The notes beneath the pieces were generated by a model that saw nothing but the letters and a program-made list of their open reading frames with translations, was not told the origin of the DNA and searched no databases. A DNA stretch of 64,000 nucleotides, taken from assembly GCF_000350485.1 (NCBI RefSeq), contig NZ_AORV01000066.1, forward strand, positions 60,511-124,510. The letters are read 5' to 3'. The translations under genes were made by a program, and so were the position numbers. This stretch comes from Ruminiclostridium cellobioparum subsp. termitidis CT1112 (GTDB taxonomy: Bacteria > Bacillota > Clostridia > Acetivibrionales > DSM-1351). Within the stretch, counting starts at the first letter, position 1. Every line of letters starts with the position of its first letter. Shown in pieces: positions 1 to 9,405 of this stretch.

Positions 1-1415
1 GAAACTGCCGCAACTTCGTTTTTCAGCTTGGAATCATCAAAATTGAAAGCCTGCAGCGTATGGAATACCTGGTTTTTCCTGGCCGTTTCAAAGATTGGGT
101 CATAGTTTGAGTAAACACCTGTGGGATTCAACTGGAACTTTTCATTTCTGAAGAACCATGACAATCCGTCGGTATAGTCAACCTTGGTGTTTCCTCTGAT
201 ATATCTGACCTGGTCTTCCCCAACCTGTTCCCAATGGGTATCCTTTATACCGTAGCATAACAATTGGTTCAACTCTTTATCTGTTCTGGCCAGTTCGGCA
301 AACATCAGCAATCTGTCCGCATTCCGTGAAGTGGCGTGTATACCCAGGCCTGAACCTATATACGGAGTACCGATCTGCTTTTTGCCCAGGGATGAGTCAT
401 ATACCTGGATCTCCCAGCCCGGATGCTGTACCGGCCATTGTTCGGAATAATTTGTTGCCTGAAGGGCATTTGTCAGCAGCGCTGCCGATTTTCCGTTTTC
501 AAAGGCCGTTGCATTGGGAGTCTTATTGGAAATGGCATTTTTGGACCAATAGCCCGCCTGCTTCCACTGGTACATCTTCTTGGCAAAATCCATGAATTCA
601 GGTGTTTCGTATACATTTACTATGGCTGCTCCCGGATCGGTTATTTTGTAAACAAAGTTTCTCTCGGAAACATTACCTACAACCGCATATTCATTTTCGG
701 TATTAAATATCTGCTGGAGATCGCTGTAGTTGTTCATTACCGAAATATCCAGCGGCACCATACCCTTTTCATTCTTGACTATTGCATCCAGATAGGCTCC
801 AAAGGTATCAAGGTCGGTAATATCAGGAACATTATATTTTTTCTTTAAATCCTCCCTGACTGCAAAGTGAACTGTCGGGAATTCATTGAAGGTGGTTGGG
901 ATCATATATATTTTTCCGTTGACTTTAGCCTGATCCCACGCCATTTCAGGCAAATCGGTCAACAGCCCCGGAGCATATTTTTGTAAATCCTCTTTTGTAA
1001 TTTCCTTAAACCCGTTTTTGGTGGCCTGAGCCTGATAGTATGCCCAATTGGCCGTATATATGCCATCAAACTCTTCACCCGAAGCAAATACCAGCTGGTA
1101 TTTATTGGTCCAGTCGGACCATGGCAGGTATTCAGTGCTGATAGTTGCATTTATTTTAGGTTCTATAATTTTATTAACGGCATCTCTTACCATGTTTGAG
1201 CCTTCACCCGGTGAAGCATCTCCTACACAGTATATATTAAGTTCCACTTTCTTTGATATGTCAGGAGCTGTGTTTTCTGCTGAAGCCGAGGTTTGTGATA
1301 CCGTTGAGGTTGATGCGGTATTTTCACCTGCTGCCGGGCTTCCGCAGCCAGCCAATGCTGTAACCAGCATTACTATTACCAGCATCAGACTGATTTGCTT
1401 TAAATATTTAGTCAT
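1..1415 (-). CDS. Sugar ABC transporter solute-binding lipoprotein (LplA-like), 3' end cut by window edge
   Basis: Lipid-anchored receptor of sugar importer 1, expected to capture an oligosaccharide outside the membrane and pass it to the two permeases encoded just upstream. The start ATG (1413-1415) follows an AAGGGGGA ribosome binding site. A hydrophobic signal segment ends in a lipobox L-A-G-C at residues 21-24, so Cys24 would be lipidated, and a Ser/Thr/Ala-rich linker follows. The frame stays open to base 1, giving about 471 residues of an expected ~530-550. Phrases such as LVFASGEEFD and IHATSRNADRLLMF are shared in kind with the paralogue at 29319-30920. The substrate cannot be read from the sequence. 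Confidence 0.9.
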   Translation of the reverse strand, partial: MTKYLKQISLMLVIVMLVTALAGCGSPAAGENTASTSTVSQTSASAENTAPDISKKVELNIYCVGDASPGEGSNMVRDAVNKIIEPKINATISTEYLPWSDWTNKYQLVFASGEEFDGIYTANWAYYQAQATKNGFKEITKEDLQKYAPGLLTDLPEMAWDQAKVNGKIYMIPTTFNEFPTVHFAVREDLKKKYNVPDITDLDTFGAYLDAIVKNEKGMVPLDISVMNNYSDLQQIFNTENEYAVVGNVSERNFVYKITDPGAAIVNVYETPEFMDFAKKMYQWKQAGYWSKNAISNKTPNATAFENGKSAALLTNALQATNYSEQWPVQHPGWEIQVYDSSLGKKQIGTPYIGSGLGIHATSRNADRLLMFAELARTDKELNQLLCYGIKDTHWEQVGEDQVRYIRGNTKVDYTDGLSWFFRNEKFQLNPTGVYSNYDPIFETARKNQVFHTLQAFNFDDSKLKNEVAAV

Positions 1416-1531
1416 ATAATTCCCCCTTATTAATTTTTCTTCACTGGGCCGGTTAATTCAGTAATACAAATTTAACGCTACGCTAGCAAGGCGGTAAAAT
1501 ATAATCCTGAAAAGACCCATATGATTTATGA

Positions 1532-1551
1532 TAAACCGGAAAATCCGGCTT
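1532..1551 (-). promoter_or_regulatory. Hairpin between permease and binding-protein genes
   Basis: On the minus-strand RNA, AAGCCGGA pairs with UCCGGUUU (about seven pairs, one G-U), beginning at the permease stop codon. There is no strong U tract, so a processing or stabilising hairpin that raises binding-protein mRNA over permease mRNA fits better than a full terminator. A hairpin in the same place exists in the paralogous importer at 30956-30976. Confidence 0.4.
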
Positions 1552-2438
1552 TATCCTTTTACAGCACCTACAGTCATACCCTGAATGAAATATTTCTGCA
1601 CAAAGGGATATAACAGCAGGATAGGACCTGTGGCAACTATTGTCATAGCCAGTTTAAAGGATTCGGCAGGGTATTGCTCCATAACTATTCCTGCCGATTT
1701 TGCGTCATTTGCCGCAAATTCCATTTGGGTCAGCATACTGTAAAGATAGAACTGCAAGCTGTATTTTTCTTTCTGTGTAATGAACAGCATGGATGCGTAC
1801 CAGTCATTCCAGTATCTCAGTGCTATGAAAAGCCCCACTGTGGCAAGGGCGGGCTTGGACAAAGGCAGGAATATCTGCGCAAATATCCTGAATTCCCCCG
1901 CTCCGTCTATCTTTGCAGATTCGGCCAGCGCTTCGGGTATGGACTTCATAAAGCTTCTCATGATAATGATGTCAAATACCGTCAGCATAGCCGGAAAAAG
2001 CAGTGCCAGATAATTATTTTTCAAGTGAAGATATCTTACCATTAGAATATACCAGGGAACAAGGCCCCCGCTGAACAAAGTTGTGAAATAGAAATACAGT
2101 GCAAAGGCATTCCTGTATTTGAACTGGGGCCTCTGGAGCGCATATGCCGTCATGCAGATTATAAACAGTCCCACCAGTGTTCCCACGACAGTAACCGTAC
2201 CGGTTACTCCGTAGGCCCTGATTATGTTGGTAGGCATGGCGAAAGCCACTCTATAGGCATTGAGAGAAAATTTCTTGGGAATAAATCTATAGCCGTCCAC
2301 ATGTATTGAACCCTCATCGGTAAATGATCCTGATATGACAAGCAGGAAGGGAATAACACACAAAAGGGTGAATATGATAACAGTTGTATAACTTATTAAA
2401 TTAAAAACCAGTTGTTCCTTGCCTCTTTTTATTCTCAT
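1551..2438 (-). CDS. Carbohydrate ABC transporter permease, LplC/YtcP type
   Basis: Inner-membrane subunit of sugar importer 1 (295 aa, normal for the family). Six hydrophobic segments are visible. The EAA loop that docks the ATPase lies at about residues 170-196 (ESAKIDGAGEFRIF followed by PLSKP). The C-terminus ends in GAVKG, typical of this subfamily. The start is supported by GGAGG six bases upstream. It lies between the partner permease and the lipoprotein in one minus-strand operon. No ATPase gene is present, so a shared MsmX-type ATPase encoded elsewhere is inferred, as is usual for this transporter family. Confidence 0.93.
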   Translation of the reverse strand: MRIKRGKEQLVFNLISYTTVIIFTLLCVIPFLLVISGSFTDEGSIHVDGYRFIPKKFSLNAYRVAFAMPTNIIRAYGVTGTVTVVGTLVGLFIICMTAYALQRPQFKYRNAFALYFYFTTLFSGGLVPWYILMVRYLHLKNNYLALLFPAMLTVFDIIIMRSFMKSIPEALAESAKIDGAGEFRIFAQIFLPLSKPALATVGLFIALRYWNDWYASMLFITQKEKYSLQFYLYSMLTQMEFAANDAKSAGIVMEQYPAESFKLAMTIVATGPILLLYPFVQKYFIQGMTVGAVKG

Positions 2439-2487
2439 TTAAGCCTCCATGTAATCAATAGATATTCTGTTCGGGCTGCGAAGCCTT

Positions 2488-3411
2488 TTAAAACAATGCA
2501 TACTCACTGTCCACACGTTTGATTATCCCATTGGTAATCATAATGATGGCAAAACACAGTACCGACTGATACAAGCCGGCAGCGGACGCCATTCCGACCT
2601 CCTGCGTTTTCATGAGCGATCTGAAGACAAAGGTATCTATAACATCGGTAGAATTGAACAAAAGTCCGTTATTCCCGATTATCTGATAAAACATTGAGAA
2701 ATTGCCCCTGAAAATCGATCCCACATTTAAAAGGATCATTATGATAATGGTAGGCTTGATGCTGGGTATGGTAATTCTCCAAATCTGCTGGAATATGTTT
2801 GCACCGTCCAGTTCGGAGGCCTCATACAGCTCCTTGTCTATTCCGGTTATGGCGGCCATATACACAATACTTCCGTATCCTACACCATTCCATGCATTAA
2901 AAAACACCAGGATATACTTCCATGCACCCACTGTTCCCATAACGTCCACGGATTGAAGTCCAAGTGACTTCAAAACAGTATTCAGGGCTCCGAATTCATA
3001 GTTGAAAATATTATAGATAAAAGCTCCGACTACCACCCAGGAAATAAAGTAAGGCATCAGCATCAGGGTCTGTGTTGTCTTTTTGACATATTTGTTTCTC
3101 ATTTCCGATAAAAAAATAGAAACCGTTATTTGTAATGATGTGTTGACAACAATAAATACTAAATTATATAAAAATGTATTTTTTGTAACGTTGAAAGCCT
3201 GACCCGACATAAAAAAGAACTTGAAATTGTCAAGGCCCACCCAGTCACTGCCGAATATCCCTGCGGCATAATCCAGACGTTTAAAGGCTATGACTATTCC
3301 CGCCATGGGAACATACATAAATATAAAATAGTACAGTACCGCAGGAATCAACATAAATAAAATCACTTTATTTTTTTTGAAATCCTGGAATACATCACGA
3401 ATAAGTTTCAT
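2488..3411 (-). CDS. Sugar ABC transporter permease, LplB type
   Basis: Partner permease of importer 1, 307 aa, first gene of the operon. Hydrophobic segments begin near residue 16. The EAA loop is at about 195-220 (ELYEASELDGANIFQQI, then PSIKP). The AGGAGG ribosome binding site is a few bases before the ATG. It is divergent from the YesN-type regulator at 3682 across about 270 bp that should hold the control region for both directions. The sequence is clearly paralogous to the permease at 31909-32835. Confidence 0.93.
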   Translation of the reverse strand: MKLIRDVFQDFKKNKVILFMLIPAVLYYFIFMYVPMAGIVIAFKRLDYAAGIFGSDWVGLDNFKFFFMSGQAFNVTKNTFLYNLVFIVVNTSLQITVSIFLSEMRNKYVKKTTQTLMLMPYFISWVVVGAFIYNIFNYEFGALNTVLKSLGLQSVDVMGTVGAWKYILVFFNAWNGVGYGSIVYMAAITGIDKELYEASELDGANIFQQIWRITIPSIKPTIIIMILLNVGSIFRGNFSMFYQIIGNNGLLFNSTDVIDTFVFRSLMKTQEVGMASAAGLYQSVLCFAIIMITNGIIKRVDSEYALF

Positions 3412-3570
3412 TAATTATTCCTCCTGTTGTGTCTAAGATCAATGCATTGTATAATTCGTTATTCGCTTTATACATTTAATTTAACATGACAATGGATGCC
3501 AGTAATACATGATAAATGTTTTATTTTTAGTAAAATTGTTTGTAAAAATCCAAATCACCCCCTGCTCTCC

Positions 3571-3599
3571 TTCTCAACCAAAAAGAAAAATGCTATACT
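3571..3599 (+). promoter_or_regulatory. Candidate sigma-A promoter for the YesN/YesM operon
   Basis: TTCTCA (3571-3576), a 17-base spacer, then TATACT (3594-3599), about 80 bases before the YesN start. The -10 is good and the -35 is weak, which would suit an activated promoter. Confidence 0.4.
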
Positions 3600-3681
3600 A
3601 ATAGCCTGTAATACCTGCTGAAGACAGCCGAAGGCGAACTGCAATGCGTTTCTGTAAATACGTTCTAATGGAGGGTACTCA

Positions 3682-5265
3682 ATGATCAGTCTGCTAATCG
3701 CTGATGATGAAGGATTTGTAAGGAACGGTCTTATTAAAAATCTCAATTGGCAAAGTTTGGGTGTGGATCTGGTTGAACAGGCTGCCGACGGAGCAGCCGC
3801 CTACGAAAAAGCTTTGGAGCTCAAACCTGATATTCTGCTGACAGATGTGCGCATGCCTAAAATGGACGGAATAGAACTTGCTACCAAACTGCGTGAAGTT
3901 CTTCCAGGCTGTAAGATTATTTTCATGAGCGGCTATTCCGACAAGGAATACCTTAAGTCGGCCCTGCATCTCAAGGCCGTAAGCTATATTGAAAAACCCA
4001 TTAATCTCAAAGAGATTTCTCAAGTTATTTCAGAGGCTGTCTCCATGTGTTCCCGTGAAAAGGAAAAACAGGCTCTGGATTTAAAAAGGGACACGACCAT
4101 AAAGGAAAGCCTGGACATCCTTAAGTTCAATCTCCCCATAGAAATGATTCAGAAAAACACAGATATATCACAGTTGGAAAAATGGCTGAATGTATCTGAT
4201 ATCCAGGTAACACCCCGGACGAAATTTGCCGTTCTCATATTCAGCTTTGGCGTAAGGGACTGGAATTCGCTGTCCATAAAGGGATTTGGAAAAACCTGCC
4301 TCCAGGACCTGGTCCATGACTTCTTCCTGGAAAACGGGCTCAAGGCCTTCTCCGGTTTTAAGGATACCAATACAATGATCCTGTTTATTTTGGAGGACGC
4401 GGGACTTTTAAGCGAAAATATTTTAAATGGTTTATCTGCCCAAATAATAAATAAATTAAAAGATAACTATCCTGTATTCATAGGAATCGGAAGTGTCGCA
4501 GAAACACTGCAAATGATATCCCTCTCCTACCAGACGGCGGTTATTGCAGCTCAGCAGCTGTTTTTCGCAGGGTATGGAAAATTTTCGAGATCAGAGGTTA
4601 ATACCTCATTAACTTTTGAGATAAATGATTCAATATTGACGGAATTTAAAAATTTGCTGGTCAGCAGGGATAATGACAGGGCCCTGGCTTTTCTGAAAGA
4701 TCTGTCGAGATCCATCAGAGCCCATGCAAACACCTTGATTCCAAATATAAAAAGTTTGTATTTTAAAATACTCCTTTCCCTTTTGAATCACGCTGCCAGG
4801 CAAAAAATCGTTTTTTCGGCGGCAAGCTCCGAAAGTATTCTCTGGGAAACTCTATCGGAATTTACAACAATGGATGAAGTTGAAACCTTTGTTTTGAACT
4901 TCACTGCGGCTTATTTTTCAGAAGTTGCCATGCTGGAGGGTGTCAGCAGGTGTATATCGGATATATATGAAATTATTGAAAATAACTATGGGAATCCCGA
5001 GCTGTCAATAAAATTCATATCCGATAAGCTTTATATAAGCCATTCCCATCTATGCGTGCTTTTTAAAAAGGAAACCGGAAAGACATTGAACCAGTATATT
5101 ACCGAATTCAGAATGGAGAAAGCCAGGGAACTTCTGGAGGACAGTACCGTAAAGCTGTACTACGTGGCTGCCAGGGTGGGCTACTCCGATCAGAATTATT
5201 TTACAAAAATTTTTAAAAAACATACAAATATGACTCCATCCGAATACAGGGAGATGCGAATATGA
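3682..5265 (+). CDS. Response regulator with AraC-type DNA-binding domain (YesN family)
   Basis: Cytoplasmic regulator, 527 aa. The N-terminal receiver domain (about 1-120) has the acidic pocket Asp8/Asp9, phospho-acceptor Asp55 in TDVRMPKMDG, and conserved Lys105 in IEKP. A middle region of unclear fold follows. The C-terminal ~100 residues form an AraC double helix-turn-helix (LYISHSHLCVLFKKETGK and the VGYSDQNYFTKIFKK signature). The gene overlaps the kinase by four bases (ATGA), so the two are translationally coupled. It probably activates the divergent importer operon when its kinase senses an extracellular sugar; that target is inferred from position. Confidence 0.93.
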   Translation: MISLLIADDEGFVRNGLIKNLNWQSLGVDLVEQAADGAAAYEKALELKPDILLTDVRMPKMDGIELATKLREVLPGCKIIFMSGYSDKEYLKSALHLKAVSYIEKPINLKEISQVISEAVSMCSREKEKQALDLKRDTTIKESLDILKFNLPIEMIQKNTDISQLEKWLNVSDIQVTPRTKFAVLIFSFGVRDWNSLSIKGFGKTCLQDLVHDFFLENGLKAFSGFKDTNTMILFILEDAGLLSENILNGLSAQIINKLKDNYPVFIGIGSVAETLQMISLSYQTAVIAAQQLFFAGYGKFSRSEVNTSLTFEINDSILTEFKNLLVSRDNDRALAFLKDLSRSIRAHANTLIPNIKSLYFKILLSLLNHAARQKIVFSAASSESILWETLSEFTTMDEVETFVLNFTAAYFSEVAMLEGVSRCISDIYEIIENNYGNPELSIKFISDKLYISHSHLCVLFKKETGKTLNQYITEFRMEKARELLEDSTVKLYYVAARVGYSDQNYFTKIFKKHTNMTPSEYREMRI

Positions 5266-7082
5266 AAAATTTTTTTCAAATCCGGCACTTTCTAAAGAAA
5301 TTGTCGGGTATAAAACTGAAAAACAAGCTGCTGATCTCCTATCTGCTTTTGATCATTATGCCTTTCGGAATTTTCGCCATAATGTCCAACTTCAGGGTAT
5401 ACAATGCCATAGAGACACTGGTCAGCTATTCGGCAAAGCATTCCTTTGAACAATCCGGCCTGTTCGTATCATATAAAATAGATAAAATAATCAATACGAT
5501 AGATGTTCTTCTGGTAGATAAAAAGATCAACAGCACCATCAGCCAGGAACCGGACAAGCTTGACATCCCTTCCCAGATGCTGGACATGCAGGATCTTTCC
5601 CGCTATCTGAGGTCTTTCCAGAACCAGGATGAGGTGTTCAATGTCAAGCTGTATGTTAAGGATGATTTCCTGTATTCCTCGGAAAAGGTAAACTTTCTGA
5701 GTTTTCAGGATGCAAAAAATTCAGACTGGTATGAGGATTTTGTAAAATACCATAAAAAGGTTATCTGGGTGAAAACAACCGAGCAGGACTACACAACAAA
5801 ACCCGACGACTCGGAAATAAAGCGTGTGTCAGCCGTCAGTGCCATATTGGACAAATCCAATTATCTCAATTTTTTAGGTTTTGTCAGAATAGATATACTG
5901 GAAAAGAATTTGAGCGACATACTGAAGAAAGCATCCTCTACCAAGAACTCGGTCACCTATATACAAAACTCCAAAAATGAAATAATATCCTCTTCCTCCG
6001 AAAAAATCAACAATAACTGGATATTTGACAGTAATGAGCTTGAGAATTATAGTAAAAACGGAATGTATTACGGGACCCGGGATTTGGGAAAGGAACATGT
6101 GATCCTTGCCTGTCAGAAGCTTCCCAACTCCGACTGGACCCTGGTTTCCATCACACCGTTCAGTGAAATCACCGCCGTGGGGAAAGAGCTGCAAAATCAG
6201 ATGCTGCTGATGTTTTTACTCATCAGTACCGCAGCATATATTCTGGCATATGTGATTTCCTCCTCAATTACAAAAAACATTTCACTTTTGCTTAAAAATA
6301 TAAGGCTCCTGAAAAAAGGCGACTTTAATATAGAAATCACCACCAAGAGCAACGATGAAATAGGAGAGCTTATTGAAAACTTCAACAGCATGTCGGCCAG
6401 GCTTAAATTTCTGGTAGATGAACAGTACCGGATCGGACTGGAAGCAAAGAATGCCGAACTGCTGGCCCTCCAGGCTCAGATCAATCCCCATTTTTTATAC
6501 AATACGCTGGATATGATCAACTGGTCGGCCATAAATAACAATGTGCCTGAAATATCGGACACGGTTCAGACGCTGTCCAGGTTTTACAAGCTGAGCCTGA
6601 GCAAGGGCAGCAATATAATTCCCATCAGAAATGAAATCGAGCATGTGAAAATGTACATGGAAATACAAAATATGCGGTTTGAAAATATTTTTGACTTTCA
6701 GGTACATATTGATGAAGAGGTTTATCAATATACAACCATTAAAATAATACTGCAGCCCATTGTAGAGAACTCGGTGCTGCACGGCATCCTGCAGAAGGAC
6801 GACAGGAGCGGGCTCATACTGATAACCGGTCATGTCTCCGAGGGTGTCATAACACTTAAAGTCCAGGATAACGGCATCGGTATAAAACCTGAAAAGCTCA
6901 AGACTATTTTGACACATGAGTCCAATACCAGCGGCACACATGGATATGGTGTCAGAAATATAAATGAACGGATCAAATTGTTTTACGGAGAACAGTATGG
7001 TCTGGAATACAATAGTGTTCCAGGCAAGGGTACGACGGTTATAATCCGCATTCCGGCCGGTATTCCGGTGCAAACCCAGTGA
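5262..7082 (+). CDS. Membrane sensor histidine kinase, YesM family
   Basis: Partner kinase of the preceding regulator, 606 aa. A membrane segment at about 23-42 and a second at about 315-336 flank a ~270-residue extracellular sensor region. A HAMP linker follows. The His-kinase domain has phospho-acceptor His410 in QINPHFLYNTLD, an N box in QPIVENSVLHGI, and the ATP-lid motif DNGIGI. This YesM/LytS-type arrangement is typical of polysaccharide-utilisation loci in Clostridia. The gene ends 10 bases from the convergent gene at 7093, with no obvious terminator between them. Confidence 0.93.
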   Translation: MKNFFQIRHFLKKLSGIKLKNKLLISYLLLIIMPFGIFAIMSNFRVYNAIETLVSYSAKHSFEQSGLFVSYKIDKIINTIDVLLVDKKINSTISQEPDKLDIPSQMLDMQDLSRYLRSFQNQDEVFNVKLYVKDDFLYSSEKVNFLSFQDAKNSDWYEDFVKYHKKVIWVKTTEQDYTTKPDDSEIKRVSAVSAILDKSNYLNFLGFVRIDILEKNLSDILKKASSTKNSVTYIQNSKNEIISSSSEKINNNWIFDSNELENYSKNGMYYGTRDLGKEHVILACQKLPNSDWTLVSITPFSEITAVGKELQNQMLLMFLLISTAAYILAYVISSSITKNISLLLKNIRLLKKGDFNIEITTKSNDEIGELIENFNSMSARLKFLVDEQYRIGLEAKNAELLALQAQINPHFLYNTLDMINWSAINNNVPEISDTVQTLSRFYKLSLSKGSNIIPIRNEIEHVKMYMEIQNMRFENIFDFQVHIDEEVYQYTTIKIILQPIVENSVLHGILQKDDRSGLILITGHVSEGVITLKVQDNGIGIKPEKLKTILTHESNTSGTHGYGVRNINERIKLFYGEQYGLEYNSVPGKGTTVIIRIPAGIPVQTQ

Positions 7083-7092
7083 TTGGCCCGAA

Positions 7093-8112
7093 TCAGCTGC
7101 CCACCCCTGCCGTTTTATTCTCCTCATATGCCCTGGTACAGGCTATAACCACTTTAAGGGCCCTCAGCCCCTCTTCTCCGGGTATATCGGGAGGAGTGCC
7201 ATTAATTATACTGTTAATGAAAGAATCTGCTATACCCGATCTACTCTGTGTATCAAAGTTATAGCAGATTTTTTCCTTTGTATTTTTAGTCAAAATTAAT
7301 GGGATTTCAGGATGATTATAGATTTCGACCGTACCATTGGAACAATATATCACCGTGCTCTTGTCCAACCCGCCATAATAGGTCCAGCTTGCCGTCAAAG
7401 TCCCGATGATTCCGGTTTTGGTCCGAAGCAGGCATATGCTGTTATCATAGACTTCAACTAAATCTCCGTTTTCCAGCTTTTTATCCCTGGAGGAAGAAAA
7501 AGCTTTAACCTCCTCAACAGGATCCTCAATGAGCCATTCAATCAAATGCGCCTTATGTATACCAAGGTCGCCCATAACCCCCGAACCGGTATTTTCTTTT
7601 TTGAAAAACCAGGAATTCATACTTTTATCAGTGCTCCAATTTTCAGGACCACCGTGGCCGAAGGCTGTACGAAAACTGAGAATTCTGCCCATTTCACCGC
7701 TTAAAAGGATTTCCTTCGCTTTTTTATGGGCATATTCAAACTTCAGATCGTGGGCAATCATGAGTATTTTTCCTGTCCGTTCTGAAGCTTCAATCATACT
7801 TTTTCCTTCTTCTATGGTCGTTGCAATGGGCTTTTCACACAGAACATGCTTTCCCGCCTCCATGGCAGCAATACTCAGGGCAGCATGGTATTTATTGGGT
7901 GTACATATGCAAACGGCATCCACCAGAGGATCTTCCAGCATTTCCTGACAGCAGGCGTACACCTTCCCTCCATACCCGCCTGCGAGTATTTCAGCTTTTT
8001 GGCGGTCGGGATTATAATAACCGGTAATTTTCGAATGCGGATTACTTGAAAATTCAGGGGCATGGCGGTATATTGTGATGGCCCCGCATCCAATAATTCC
8101 AATTCCAATCAT
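7093..8112 (-). CDS. Gfo/Idh/MocA-family NAD(P)-dependent oxidoreductase
   Basis: Last gene of the nine-gene minus-strand cluster, 339 aa from the chosen ATG (8110-8112), which follows AAAGGAGG at good spacing; an ATG 21 bases further upstream has no such site. The N-terminal Rossmann fold carries GIIGCGAI. The CEKP motif gives the usual catalytic lysine, and the C-terminal half is the Gfo/Idh alpha/beta domain. Members oxidise or reduce hydroxyls of sugars, inositols or sugar nucleotides. The substrate is unknown here. A second, diverged family member lies two genes upstream. Confidence 0.88.
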   Translation of the reverse strand: MIGIGIIGCGAITIYRHAPEFSSNPHSKITGYYNPDRQKAEILAGGYGGKVYACCQEMLEDPLVDAVCICTPNKYHAALSIAAMEAGKHVLCEKPIATTIEEGKSMIEASERTGKILMIAHDLKFEYAHKKAKEILLSGEMGRILSFRTAFGHGGPENWSTDKSMNSWFFKKENTGSGVMGDLGIHKAHLIEWLIEDPVEEVKAFSSSRDKKLENGDLVEVYDNSICLLRTKTGIIGTLTASWTYYGGLDKSTVIYCSNGTVEIYNHPEIPLILTKNTKEKICYNFDTQSRSGIADSFINSIINGTPPDIPGEEGLRALKVVIACTRAYEENKTAGVGS

Positions 8113-8139
8113 AAAGCTGCCTCCTTTGTACAAAATTCA

Positions 8140-9381
8140 TCAAATATCAAAGCCCACTGCTCCGGTACCCTGCTTTTGGGGATGAGCTTTGAAAAAAAAC
8201 AGGAATAAAATCAGCATGACCAGACTAACGGCCAAAGGGATACCCCAGAACGCAGCATAATTGACAAACCCCGCCGCCTCTGTCCCGAACAGGGTGGAGG
8301 CCCTGCCTGCAAATAAATTCCCAAAGGAGACACCAAATCCATAGGCCAATATACTTACTATCTGCTGGACGCTTGCACGTACAGAACTGTCCCGGCACTG
8401 GCTGTCCAGATATATGCAGGCAGCCGTAAAGAAGAAAGCCGAAGCCAGTCCATGGCAGACCAATGCCCCTGAAACAACGGGGAGTGCAGGGCTTGCCAGT
8501 AACGCTGCATACCGCAGCACATTGCACGCAAGCCCAAAGCACAATACCTTTTTATAACCCTTCCAGGTGATGAAGTAGCCTAATATTCCAAGCGAAATGG
8601 CCTCGGATATCTGGGCCACGCCTGACAACGGCATAATAGCCGCCTCATCATAACGGCTTTGCAGCAGAAAAGGTGATATGGCAAAAAGGTAGTATTGAAA
8701 TGAACAAAATGTAATGAATATAACAGCTGCAAGAAAAAGATTCCGGGGTTTTTCAAAAACAGCTATGGCCTCCCTGGGCAGTAAGGACTTTCGTGCATAT
8801 GATTCCATTTTATGAGGGAGAAAAAATGTGTAGACAAACAGCAACAGCGATATTCCTCCCGAAATTTTCAGAGAATCCACCAGCCTGCTCATTGCTTCGG
8901 CACCGTCAAGATTTCTCAGCCAGAAAAAACTAAACAGCCAGCCTGCCGATATCCAGCCTATGGAACCCCACATCTGTATGCCGCCATAATTCTTCCCGGC
9001 ATCCTTTTGATTCTGGAAAACTATGGCTGATACACACCCGTTTGTACACCCGAAGAACAGCGTATACAACAGATATAAAAATAATACACTTCCAAAATGC
9101 GTCTGAAAGGTCAGTATAATAATAAATACTGCAGCCAGCAGGTGGCAGATACCCAGCAGCCTGTTCACTGTCATGAGCTTCCCCGAAACCAGTACACCCA
9201 TAATGGAGGACAGGATTGCGGTAATTCCTGCCATTGACAGTATAATTCCCGCCCCGTCACCTGAAAAGTTCAGGTATTTCATAAGGTATAAGCTCATAAT
9301 GGGGCCGATTATACCCGAGCAGAAAAATTGCAGGAACATCAATACCGAAAGTCTGGGTTTAATAAATGAATTCTTTTCCAT
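8140..9381 (-). CDS. MFS transporter (LacY/nucleoside-proton symporter-like)
   Basis: Polytopic membrane protein, 413 aa, about 12 hydrophobic segments in two halves separated by a basic cytoplasmic loop near the middle. The overall pattern resembles the MFS_1-like group that includes LacY-type proton symporters and 3-phenylpropionate permeases. It sits between the two Gfo/Idh genes in a tight operon, so it probably moves the substrate or a product of those enzymes; direction and cargo are not readable. The ATG follows AGAAGGA. Confidence 0.82.
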   Translation of the reverse strand: MEKNSFIKPRLSVLMFLQFFCSGIIGPIMSLYLMKYLNFSGDGAGIILSMAGITAILSSIMGVLVSGKLMTVNRLLGICHLLAAVFIIILTFQTHFGSVLFLYLLYTLFFGCTNGCVSAIVFQNQKDAGKNYGGIQMWGSIGWISAGWLFSFFWLRNLDGAEAMSRLVDSLKISGGISLLLFVYTFFLPHKMESYARKSLLPREAIAVFEKPRNLFLAAVIFITFCSFQYYLFAISPFLLQSRYDEAAIMPLSGVAQISEAISLGILGYFITWKGYKKVLCFGLACNVLRYAALLASPALPVVSGALVCHGLASAFFFTAACIYLDSQCRDSSVRASVQQIVSILAYGFGVSFGNLFAGRASTLFGTEAAGFVNYAAFWGIPLAVSLVMLILFLFFFKAHPQKQGTGAVGFDI

Positions 9382-9405
9382 AGCAGTCCTTCTCAGCCAT
9401 ACGGC

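Noticed and set aside
1048..1419. A plus-strand frame of 123 codons at the left end
   Set aside because: It is antisense to the signal peptide and linker of the partial lipoprotein gene, which has a lipobox and ribosome binding site.
6495..7127. A 210-codon minus-strand frame over the end of the first YesM gene
   Set aside because: It is antisense to the conserved kinase core, with no ribosome binding site and no protein-like pattern.
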